From Solicoccozyma terricola (lineage: Eukaryota > Basidiomycota > Tremellomycetes > Filobasidiales > Piskurozymaceae), in the NCBI GenBank assembly GCA_001600875.1, contig BCLD01000008.1:743123-807122 (forward strand): 64,000 nucleotides of DNA, written 5' to 3'. A program made the translations under genes and the position numbers. The notes below the pieces were generated by a model. That model was not told the DNA's origin, did no database searches, and was given only the letters and a program-made list of their open reading frames with translations. Within the stretch, counting starts at the first letter, position 1. Each line of letters opens with the position of its first letter. This document shows, piece by piece, positions 14,087-24,151 of this stretch.

Positions 14087-14308
14087 TCGTCGTCATCGGT
14101 CACGTGGCCGAGTGGTTAGTAGCCCCATATGTCATGGTCGAGTGCCTTGTTCCTTTATCTACAACCTTCGAACACCTCGAGATCGTGTATACCGTATGTC
14201 ATGGTCGTGTCATCCAACTACCATCTCCTGCCAGTGGCAGAGACGAAGCTCGTTATCCCCACGGAGCCACCAAACGAGTCGGATAGACCTGGGAGAAGAT
14301 CATGGTGG

Positions 14309-16205
14309 ATGGAAACGGAACGATTGCATTTTTGGGTCGGTCTCATAATCATATGCTTTACGTCGATGGGCTTAGCAGTTTTGATGTGGTCCTATGACGG
14401 TCCAGTCGGACATCAAGAACCTGATCTCATTGAATGGGTCAAGAAACACGAATCCATCTCTATAGCTGCTATACTGAAGAATATCGGTCCGGCAGCTGGC
14501 GCAAGCGACGGTTTGATCATAGCCAGCCCGAGTACCCAGGATCCGGACTACTATGTGAGTTGACGCAAATGATAGTCTGACCTCGAAGAGCTGATAATTG
14601 TACCATTTAGTATACCTGGACTCGCGACAGTGCTCTGACCATGTCTACCATCATCCCATTCTTTCTGGAGGGATCGAACAACCTTCCAAACTCCCCTTTG
14701 GGAGACGGCTCGCTGGTGGAACAACTCATCCGGGCCTACGTAACATCTCAACAGTCTCTACAAGTCTTACCGAACCCATCTGGATCATTTTGGACAGGCG
14801 GAATGGGAGAACCCAAGTTCAACGTCGATGGAACAGCCTTCACGGGTAGTTGGGGTCGACCGCAGAGGTGCGTGTGGCGAATAATATACCTCGCGGTTTC
14901 GGCTCTATAAGTTGACCTGCTTTCTTTTTAGGGACGGACCGGCTCTCAGAGCTCTTGCACTCATCCCATACGCCAACTTCCTTTTACACCGAGCATTTCC
15001 AGCAGATCTGAAGTACGTATCGTCCCATCTCTATACCCCTCGTTTCATACGCCTTCCGACAGCGGTCATCAAGTCCGATCTCGAGTACATCGCCAATCGC
15101 TGGAATGAGGAACCGTTGGGTTTCGATTTATGGGAAGAGACTCGGGGGACTCATTTCTTCACCCTCAAAGTGTCTAGACTCGCATTGCTACAAGGAGCGC
15201 AGTTGGCAACTAAGATGAACGATCACGGTGCTGCCAGGTTCTATCATCAGCAAGCTGAAACCATCGCGGATGTGTTGTTGGACTTCTGGGATGGGAGAGG
15301 ATTTATCCGAGCGACATTGGAAAACGTCACCAATGGGTTTCCTAGTGCCGTATCGGATCAAAGATCATCGCTGGACTGCGCTGTCCCCCTTGGAATCATC
15401 CACGGAATAGATCATAGCTCGGCAAATGGGGATCAATCTGAACCTGGATCCGATAGGGTTCTGGCGACGATAAGAAGCTTTGTAATGGCCTTCGATGGGT
15501 TATACGATATCAATCGACATCATACAAAGTGGACTTCTGGGTGGGTAGTGGGAAGATATCCCGAGGATGTCTACGATGGAACGGGGAAGAGCAAGGGGAA
15601 CCCATGGTATGTAATGGTGTCTTCGCGATGAGAACACTAGATGACCACCTTCACCCCACAGGTATCTTTGCACGTTCTCTGTGGCCCACGTCCTTCGTCT
15701 CGCTGTTGGCACATTCCGCAGGGAAGGCAAGATCAATATCACCGAAATCAGTTACCCTTTCTGGCGCGACATCATGGCATGCGACGACTCGCGCAAGAAC
15801 TTGGACGCCTGTATCGGTCATGGGATTCATTGTGACAGCAATGAAGAGGCGGTCATCATCTTACGGGTGTGTCGATTGACACCCACAGGAGAAACGATCG
15901 CCGTCGGCGATGTGCTGCATGCCATCGACCAACCAATCATGTTCTCCAGCGCCATGGCAGCTCTCGAAGCATTGTCAGATCGGTTCCTCGCAGCCGGAAG
16001 AAGTTTGATTCCCGATGATGGGAGCATGTCAGAGCAGATCGATAGGTAAGAGGGGCTGACCACATTCACCTCTTGCAGCATGGTTCTGAATTTTACGTGT
16101 TACAGGCATTCCGGAAGTCCCGCGGGCGCTAGCGACCTCACCTGGAGCCATGCGAGTCTGGTACACTTGGCCCGTCTCAGGCTGAAGACCGTGAACGTTC
16201 TCTGA
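14309..16205 (+). CDS. GH15 glucoamylase with N-terminal membrane anchor or signal
   Basis: Five exons (14309-14554, 14611-14867, 14932-15606, 15662-16045, 16106-16205) give 553 residues. The body is a classic glycoside hydrolase family 15 (alpha/alpha)6 barrel. It has NIGPAAGASDGLIIASPS, the DYYYTWTRDSALTM motif, WGRPQRDGPALRA, FDLWEETRGTHFFTL (with the general-acid Glu region) and IDHSSANGD. These enzymes release glucose from starch-like glucans. The N-terminus, after the METER start, is strongly hydrophobic (WVGLIIICFTSMGLAVLMW). It has a tryptophan-rich core and no clear signal-peptidase site, so a signal anchor is possible. No C-terminal starch-binding domain (CBM20) follows the barrel. 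CACGTG lies at 14101-14106 in the upstream region. An ATG further upstream would add a non-homologous leader, so I chose 14309. Confidence 0.9.
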
Positions 16206-16414
16206 GCGAACCTACAGTTTGTAATGAGTCTGTACTTGTGGTTGTGGCTGGTTGTACACACATTAGGCTATCATACACTGATCATGTATGGAACGTTCGG
16301 ACAAGGAAACAAGGAAAGACAAACGAGAAAGAAACAAAGTCGTACTGCCTTCTGGCGGACATTGGGTCATCAACTTTCATGAAAGACAAAGGACATGAAT
16401 GGGCGGCGCGATCA

Positions 16415-19400
16415 TTAATTCTCGTAATCTTCAGAGAAGAGCGCAATGACGCCACTACGGTCGCCATGTACGATCTTGTTGAGTGAGATGTGGTCTGAAA
16501 CTGTGTTGCGGACGACAGCGTTGAGAGATGCGGGGCCGCACGCTGAGCCAGACATAATCAAGGTCAGGACGTCGAGTGTTGCAGACCACACCAAATGAGA
16601 GACTCACTTCCAACAGCAACACTACCACGACTCCTCTCAACCTCCTCGCGAAGGATCAGCTCCAGCTTCGGTCGCCCTGGTCGGGCCATCTCTGCGATGA
16701 TGGTGGTGGCATCATAGTCGCCAGCATCCAGCCAGATATCGGCATCTCCCGAGCCATTCGCGCCAGCGGCACCTCCCTCAACTAGCACCATGCTGTTGAT
16801 CCGGGATCCCGTGGTGCGCATCGAGAATGGTCTTGTTGATTCACCGGCAATCGACCGGGAGTCGAAGTTTAGCGGTGTTGCGGATGGACTGGGCGAATAT
16901 CGCCCATCGCCACCACCACTTCCAGCGAAAGGATCATATCGTCCGTATGTCGATCCGGTGATTGAGCTCGCGGTAGATGGATGCGAGCGGTGCGCATATC
17001 GTGGCGTTGCTGATTCGTAGGGGTCGGTGTATGGTTGCAAATGGGCTGCATCTAGATCGCGAGATTGCAGAGGAAGCGGCTGGTCATAAGGAGCTGGGTG
17101 GGAAGAGTAGCCCGAGTTGTGTGGCACCGGCGTGATCGACCGACTCTCCGGCTGGTTGACGCGGGCGTACTCTGTTGTAGGTGCCAGCAAGCGAGACTGA
17201 GACGGCATAGGAGGAGGATAAGAGGGTTGTTTCTCATGGCGTGCAGCTGATCCATCGAGATCTGTCTTCGTGCGACGCCTCGACCGTGCTCGTCGCACTT
17301 TGCCCTCTTTCTTGAGATTGTTGGACAGCTGTTGTTGCGCGGGTGACTCTGGCTCGTCTTCTTCATCCTCGTAGTTGGTAAGGTCGAGGATTGAGTCGGT
17401 TGCGGAGATATAGTCATCTGTTGCCAGAGGTTCTCCGCTAAAACCTGTATCGGACATCTGATCCTGACTCATCATGCTTTTGATGCTGTCGTTGGATTCA
17501 CTTCGTGGCACATCCCCGCTACCCCGCGCAAACCCGGGCTTGGGAGGTAAGAGATGACTATCTCCGCCATCTCCGTAGAGTTCTTCGTGGAAAGTCGGGA
17601 TGCTTGGCGCGCCCGTCTTGCGGTCAGTGACGAAGATGTCTATTTGCAAAGCTTCCTGAGGCACCATTTCGATACACCGCTTGAGCATGGAAGCCACCCA
17701 GGCGATCTCGGCTGAAGGGTTACTGATCGTCAGCTCGCCATCCGGGGGAACAAACATACACTTGCACTTACCAAACTCCCTCACAATCCAGACGAGTCTT
17801 ACACGCGAGGTGATGAAATCTCGCCCACCCTTGCCACCCTGGTCCATACGTCCGGCGTCTCGATTAGCAATACACTCGCAGATATAGGTCATTACGGCGA
17901 CACCATAGCTGATGCCGGATCCTCCGCAGACGAGAAGTATCGATGAATGACGACCCGGTCGCGCCCGCGCTGCTGAGCCAAAGGGTACATCCAGGAGTGC
18001 GCGGAAGAGTACGGCAGGTGGAGCAGCGGATGTGTTCGCAGTCATCATTGAGCCAAGAGATTGACGTGCATCCTTCGAGACCTCGCCTCCCGCCGCGGCA
18101 AAGACCCTTCTGCGAGTCTCCTCGAATAGTTTCAGAGTGAAGCCCTTTCGCGCTTTGACGAGGAGGACGACCTCTGTCTCGTGTTCCTCATTCCAAGTAC
18201 TGAGGATGGAGAAGGGATGACTTTGAAATCGACTGATCTCTGGAATCCAAAGCAGAACATGCTGACCGGCAGTCCAGGAGAACGGTTTGGGAACACGAAT
18301 CGTCAGACGAACCGTCTTTGTGGGTAATAGCTGAGCGTGTGCATATCCCGGCGGAATGATTGTGACCGGAGCATTCGGAAGCGATTTCCCCCTGTCCGAG
18401 TCCGTACTATTGCTGGGATATGAGAGATGACCGGGATGGCCCTTATGAGAGTTTGAATCGTTGCGGAGATGTGGCAGTCCGCGATTACAGTCCTCGGTCC
18501 CATGTTTGACAGGAGGATTGTCGTAAGGGTTCTGGGTAAAGGGGTCATCCTGCTCCTTTGGCTCGTATTCGCCCGTCTGTCCATACGAAAACGATCTGCT
18601 GTATCTGGATACGTCATAGCTCCCGTCGTCATAAGGTAGCTGACTACGACCGAAATCGTCCTCTTGCGGCTGTCGCGGGAGTGGTTTAGTGTAAGGGGAA
18701 GTCGAAGTCGACACACTGCGTTGTGACGTTCCACTAGGCATTGCGGCGGTTGATCTGAGGTCCCGCATATTATGTGTCTCGCCGTCTTGCTCGTATCGCC
18801 AAGCATGATCACTCTCATCGCCAAACTTGGGTCCAGCGACGAGCTCGACTGGTCGACCCAGACCTCCGAACCAGCCATTGGTCCATCCGAAGCGAATGAA
18901 CCGGTAGATGCGTTCTCCGACCCAAAGACCTGCGGCACCGCCGACCCAGTACCATAAAGGTGGGTGATGAAGAGCAGAACCGACTAATGTGATGATGGTG
19001 AGCACGATATGAAGGACGTAAAACGTCTAGGGGGGAAATGCAAAAATGCAATCAGTTAGACGACTCCACGACTCCCATCGGGGTTTCCATCTCTCTCTCC
19101 GTCTCTCTCTCTCCGCACTCACCTCATAGAAGCGCTTCCTGATAGATCTGACGCTCAACACGATCAATCCCGTCATCCCTATGAATGCAACAACCCCCCA
19201 TATATAGTTGCTATAAATCCAAATGACGAACCAAACCTTCCTGTTCTCTCCGTTACCCCTATCATCGATAAACAACTGAACTGTCCACAGCGCGACGTGT
19301 AAAGCCGTTAATAACCAGATGGTCCTTCCAGTCCATCGATGTAGGGTTGCAAGTTTATCCGAATGAAGTTGAGTAAGTCCTCGAATGGCAAGAATAGCGA

Positions 19401-20339
19401 ATGGTGGAGCTTTGAGAGCGAATAAGATAACCAAAGGGAACATTGCAAACGCAATCAAACCGAATCGATTACCTGATGTCCACCATGTTTTTGAAATATT
19501 ATACGCTGGAGTAAGATAAACCGTTGCTGTTTCTCGTTTTGAAAATGTGCCTGTAAAACTGAAAACGCTCGTGTATGGGTTGATGTAGTCGTCTCCAAGG
19601 ACACAAGCTGCAGCCGCCAACACCGCTACGATGATCACGCAGATGATCTGGGAGTTACTAGGTAACACATAACTCCTAGGTGTACCTCCTCCGGCCTTCA
19701 CAACGTCTCTCTTACTCTTTCGTGGTCGAATAACGACTCGACGAAGGGCGAATTTCGACCAAGCCGATCCAAAAATACCAGTTCGGACACGAAGTTGATG
19801 TGCTAGTGCATAGACAAGGAAGAGACCGATGAATGCGAACCATAGAAGGTAGGCATATCGATAAGATGGGGAACTGATGAAACGAAAAGGGAAGCCATAC
19901 CGTCAGTAAGGCCTAGTCTGCCCTGCCATACCACCAAATCATCGCATCCCCTCCCCCCCTCCCCCNCCGCCATTAGAACCCCCAACCCGAACACTGATAA
20001 ATACTAGAACGACTGGCCCCAGATTCCTTCCACCGCCCCTCCCCGCCCCCCCCCCCCCCCCCCCCCCCCCAACAAACCAACTAACCTTAATGCATGAATT
20101 TTCAAATAAAGCTCTATATAATCAAGATCATTCGGCCGAGGAGGCACAGTTGGATCAACAGGTCCAGGTATTGTAGCACTAGCTCCATTAGTCGCCGTCG
20201 CCGTCGTAGCAGAACCTGTTAATGTAGAGGCAGGTCCACCAACGTAACTGATTGCGGTAGAAGTTACAGCGGAAAATGGAGGTATCCATGATTGAGTAGC
20301 GATTTGGGCTGTCGTTGAACCGACTACAGCCGCAGCCAT
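16415..20339 (-). CDS. FRE: Large ferric-chelate reductase (FRE/FRO family) with long disordered inserts
   Basis: Five exons (20339-20086, 19873-19123, 19026-17772, 17711-16608, 16542-16415) sum to 1163 residues; family members are usually 500-800. A Ser/Thr-rich luminal N-terminus comes first, then several membrane helices. Two haem pairs with 13 residues between histidines are visible: LHRWTGRTIWLLTALH and LHIVLTIITLVGSALH. The FAD motif is HPFSI, the NAD motif LLVCGGSGISYG, and the C-terminal exon carries the CGP motif (TCGPASLNAVVRNTV). It should move electrons from NADPH through FAD and two haems to extracellular Fe(III) or Cu(II). Two low-complexity inserts are unusual: about 170 residues between the last helix and the FAD domain, and about 240 residues inside the NAD domain before RPKLELILREE. 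The first intron holds a long C run and one N. Confidence 0.92.
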
Positions 20340-22104
20340 GGTTAGTGTGCGTGCGTGTGCGTGTTGGTGGTGGGGGGGGGGGGGGGGGGGTTGTTTAATT
20401 TGAATACCCTGATATCTTTTTTTGATCAGAGCAGAGGAACTCGTTAGAATCGTCCCAAATGACGTTTCTGGCGATTCCCCAGATCCAAGCTCCTCCTATG
20501 TCCCTTGAACTCTGTGGGATTCCTCGCTACGAGTTTTGTTTCGGATCGAACAGGGTTCGAGGATGTTTGTTAGTCCCCCCGTATGTCAAATTGGCTATCC
20601 GGCGTTGTGTTTGGTTTCGAGGAGAGGGTTCCGCAGGTAAGGTTTTGGGTTGAGGACTCTTTGGATCGACCCCTTAGTGAGATGTTGAATGTCGTCGTAC
20701 AGCGCGTTTGGATCTTATTCAGTTCGCGCTCGTCCTCTTTCAACCAAGAGGATATGCTACAATTGTTAATCACCACTCCTCCGAGACCCCCAAGGTCAGA
20801 CCTTTTCAAAGACCAACGACCCGTCGTCGTCTCGGCGGATATATCGTTGGTTTGGGATATCGGTTGCAGCCGACCCAAAGTGTTTCCCCCCCGTTCGAAT
20901 TGTTGAACGCGGTCCACTCGTTGCTAGAGGTAGGTAGGTGGGTGGTAGGTTGAGAGCAGTGATGGGACCCCACTATCGAGAAGATGTTCACGCAGGAGGT
21001 ATTGTGTGCTCTGTGTGTGTGGTGGTGGTGGTGGTGATGTCGAGGATGTATGTATGTATTGTATGAGTGATTGTGCCATCTACCATGTTCATCTACCTAC
21101 CCACGGAACCATAAACGGGGAAAATAAAATGGATCCAATAAAAAAATAAAAATAAATTCACCAAAGCACAGCCCCGCCCGCCGCGAACTGCGACTGCGAT
21201 CCTTCCTGCTTCCCACATGGATATTGTACATGTGGGTCAATTGTACGTTCAATCCCGGAGCGTGCATCGCATGCCAGTCCCGTAGTAAATTCGGGACACG
21301 CCGAAGGCACTGCGTTTCCTTCACGCATGAAATCAACATTCGCCCCCCTTGTAGCTGGTAGATCCAGGCAGATCTTATATCATGCTGTTGGAGGTTCAGA
21401 CCGATCGACTCTTTGTCTGCGCGCTGGCTCAGAGCCGTGTGTTGTATGTGCAGAGATGGGCTTTACATCCGATGATGATCGAGAATTTGGCACATGTCCA
21501 TGGACCATTGCCGCGACGTTCGGGAATCTCTCGGGAGAGGCTTTTTGATTTTTTTTTTTTGTCTTGGTCTTGGGTTCTTGGGAGATCCCCTTTCCGATGT
21601 AATGGATTTTTGTCATTTTCGTTAACCTTTGGTCGAGTTATACTATTGAAAACGTATCTGATTACCATCCCACATCAGTATCAAACATTAACCAACCCTC
21701 GTCGTCGTCGTCTTTTGAAAACGCGCGCCGTCCGCCTTTTCACTTCGTTTCTCTTCTTTTCTTTTCTTTTCTTTTCTTTTCTTTTCTTTTCTTTTCTTTT
21801 CTTTTCTTTTCTTTTCTCTTCTTTTCTTTTCTTTTCTTTTCTTTTCTTTTCTTTTCTTTTCTTTTCCCTTCCATCAAAAACCAGATCCCTCGAATCTCAA
21901 TTCAAACGAAGTCCATATCGTACAGTCATAGCGAGTGAAAGTACCTTTTTTCGTTTGGTTTTCATTCAATAGCGCGATCGAACCGACCGATGATTTAACA
22001 AAAAAGATGTCCAAAGGTTTTTTTTGGGGGGGGGGGGGGGGGGGGTGTATGAAAATGATCAGTCCCTTGCCGGGCCTTTTTTTTGGGGGGGGGGGGGGGG
22101 GGGG
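20340..22104. other. Long non-coding region (upstream of FRE, downstream of the TMEM14 gene)
   Basis: No protein gene is supported. It holds poly-G runs (near 20373-20390 and 22025-22045), a TG-rich stretch near 21008-21035, several short perfect hairpins between about 21200 and 21300, a T run at 21549-21560 and the TTTTC array described separately. Open frames here come from low-complexity DNA. Confidence 0.5.
21750..21866. repeat. TTTTC pentanucleotide microsatellite
   Basis: More than 20 tandem copies of the pentamer TTTTC, with a few CTCTT/TCTTC interruptions (for example near 21818). It is a pure polypyrimidine tract on the plus strand, between FRE and the TMEM14 gene. Arrays of this kind vary in length and can form triplexes; here it only explains the spurious Phe/Leu-rich open frame over the same bases. 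Confidence 0.95.
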
Positions 22105-22269
22105 NNNNNNNNNNNNNNNNNNNNNNNNNNNNNNNNNNNNNNNNNNNNNNNNNNNNNNNNNNNNNNNNNNNNNNNNNNNNNNNNNNNNNNNNNNNNNNNN
22201 NNNNNNNNNNNNNNNNNNNNNNNNNNNNNNNNNNNNNNNNNNNNNNNNNNNNNNNNNNNNNNNNNNNNN
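22105..22269. other. Assembly gap (165 N)
   Basis: Run of N directly after a T8-G20 block at 22077-22104. A near-copy of the same T-then-G block lies at 22018-22045. The gap removes the 3' end of the TMEM14-family gene. It probably marks a homopolymer or repeat that the assembler could not cross. Confidence 0.95.
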
Positions 22270-22274
22270 CTCAC

Positions 22275-23183
22275 TTAATCCAGCAGGTACAAACTTGCCA
22301 CTCTTCAAAGCTCTATAACCCATTGCAACTCCTAATAGCCCACAGGATACTGTTGAAAACCAAAAACGAACAACAGAAAACAGAAAACAGAAACAGAAAA
22401 CAGAACCAAGAAACAAAAGGGGGAGGGATATCAGTGGGGTTCATGTAGAGGATGGATGTTGAACCGTGTGTTATTAGAAGAAAAGAATACGAGGGGAATG
22501 AGGGGGAAGAGAGGGGGGGGGGGGGGAGGGGGAGAGAAGGGGGGTGAACGTACCTAGAGAGAAAATAACATTCTGTGGGTCTTTTGAATTGACCTAAACG
22601 AACGAAACGAATGTCATTAGTGAAAAGAATACGACCAATGATTTCAAACGACAGAAACGTTGTTTCGATTTTTAGGGCGGTTTTCCACACACTTACATAG
22701 GCACCGTACGCAATTGAAGCTCCACTAATCACACCAGACCTGAAAAAAACCCGTGGAAGAAACGGATCAGTTATTCTTCATTCATCCAACTGTAAATCCA
22801 CGGTGATATTTCCGGGGGAGAAGGGCGGGGGGGGGGGGGGGGAGAACGTTGAATGTATTGATTTTTNTCTCACGTCATTGAAACGATTGAACCTCTACGG
22901 ATATATCCCATTGTGCCTATTAAGAAGAAAGGGGGTTAACATGTTCTAAGAAAAGATATTCTTCCCCGGGTGATATAAAGAAGGTCGAAGGAAACTCACC
23001 ACCTGCTGCGACCATAACAGCAAACACATAACCTGAATGAAAAAAAAAACCAACAACGGATTCAGTATTTGACCCCCTTTAGAGGAGTGCGAATGATGAA
23101 AATAAGTTGTATTTCAATCGAGTTGGAAGAGGAGTATTCTAACCGATGATATCTGTTGAATTGGAAGATGGTGAATACGGCAT
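22275..23183 (-). CDS. TMEM14-family small membrane protein (3' end lost in gap)
   Basis: Six exons are readable: 23183-23144, 23032-23000, 22916-22874, 22739-22697, 22593-22554 and 22349-22275, giving about 91 residues. The last one has a GTGAG donor at the edge of the gap, so at least one more exon is hidden. Family features are GYVFAVMVAAGGTMGYIRRGS, SGVISGASIAYGAY, and the hallmark LLGVAMGYRALKSGKFVPAG. TMEM14 (UPF0136) proteins have three or four short helices and sit in the inner mitochondrial or ER membrane; animal TMEM14C helps move protoporphyrinogen IX. The exons are very short (33-75 nt) and the introns are rich in G runs. The intron near 22867 contains a single N. The family is clear despite the truncation. 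Confidence 0.85.
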
Positions 23184-24151
23184 GATAGTAGGAGGATGAT
23201 GTTGTGATGGGTGGATGGTGAGCTGTGGAATGGTGGGGTGTATGATGGACTGTGGGGCACGCTGCGCACGCTGTGGTTGTGTGGATGGTTACGTAACCCA
23301 CGTGGGACGGGAGTGGAGAACAGAACATCGAATGGAGGGTAAGGGGGGGTGGGGAGGCGGGTAGGGGGGTAACATGCTCAGAATGTACATACTCACTCCC
23401 CACAGTCTCCCACAGTCTACCTCTGCAGAGGGTCATACACCGTGTCCTCCCACCCCCACCACTCATGTTCAGATATCAATGGTCAATGACCTTGCACTCG
23501 GAACTGGCATGAACCCCCCCCCTCCCCCTCCCCCCACGTGGTTGATTCCCCCATGCCAGCTTCAATCTTACCCGTAATCTAGATCGCCACATTTCAGATA
23601 CACTCACCAGATCTTGGTGATCATCTCCGCTTTCACCTTTTCCATCAAGGGGAGGGTGTATAGACCGGATCCCCCCCCCCACCCCACCCCGGGTATTAGT
23701 GCGCTCGTGACACCTTCTTCGCTGATCGTAGCGAAGAATCTAAACTCTTCGGTGAGCGCAGGGAGCGACATCTCCCTTGAGGGAACGTGGTGAGCTATAC
23801 TCTCTTCGACAAGCGTAGCGAAGAATCTAACTCTTACTCTTCGGCGGGGGCGTAGTGAGCGAGCGCAGCGAGGAATTCCTCCTTTTCCCGTGAACGGGTT
23901 CGTAAACGAACCCCGTCTGGGGGAACCTGGTGCAACCGAGGATAGAATCTCAAACGGTGGAAACCCCAGAGAAATTATACATAACGGAAGTTTGGATTCT
24001 CAAAGAAACATCCCTACCTATCTCACCCCCCCCCCCGCCTATTTTCACTAATTATTCGAAAAAGTCATCAACGAAAGGGAATCAGAAGGGATTTGGAATT
24101 GGAACCTAATCGATCAAAACACATCCCCCCGTTTTCCCCATCTTCTTCATC
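23184..24151. other. Intergenic divergent region with hairpin cluster
   Basis: Lies between the divergent TMEM14 and RING-protein genes. It contains CACGTG at 23299-23304 and 23535-23540, poly-C tracts, and the repeat/hairpin cluster at about 23690-23930. No protein-coding signal is seen. Confidence 0.5.
23690..23930. repeat. Cluster of short perfect hairpins and GAGCG-type repeats
   Basis: Perfect small inverted repeats: TTCTTCGCT/AGCGAAGAA at 23715-23738 (loop of 6), TCCCT/AGGGA at 23773-23784 (loop of 2), CCCGT/ACGGG at 23887-23898 (loop of 2) and GGGTTCGT/ACGAACCC at 23896-23913 (loop of 2). The word GCGTAGCGAAGAATCTAA recurs in near-identical form, and GAGCGCAGCGAGG follows. The same GAGCGYAGCGAG core is found in the calnexin intron. 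Confidence 0.8.

Noticed and set aside
14099..14195. tRNA-like start (GTCACGTGGCCGAGTGGTTA), resembling tRNA-Ser/Leu
   Set aside because: No matching 3' acceptor half (ACGTGAC-like) and no proper T arm follow; the match covers only the acceptor/D-arm part and includes a CACGTG box.
21382..21972. 196-codon Phe/Leu/Ser-rich open frame
   Set aside because: Produced by the TTTTC microsatellite; no gene features.
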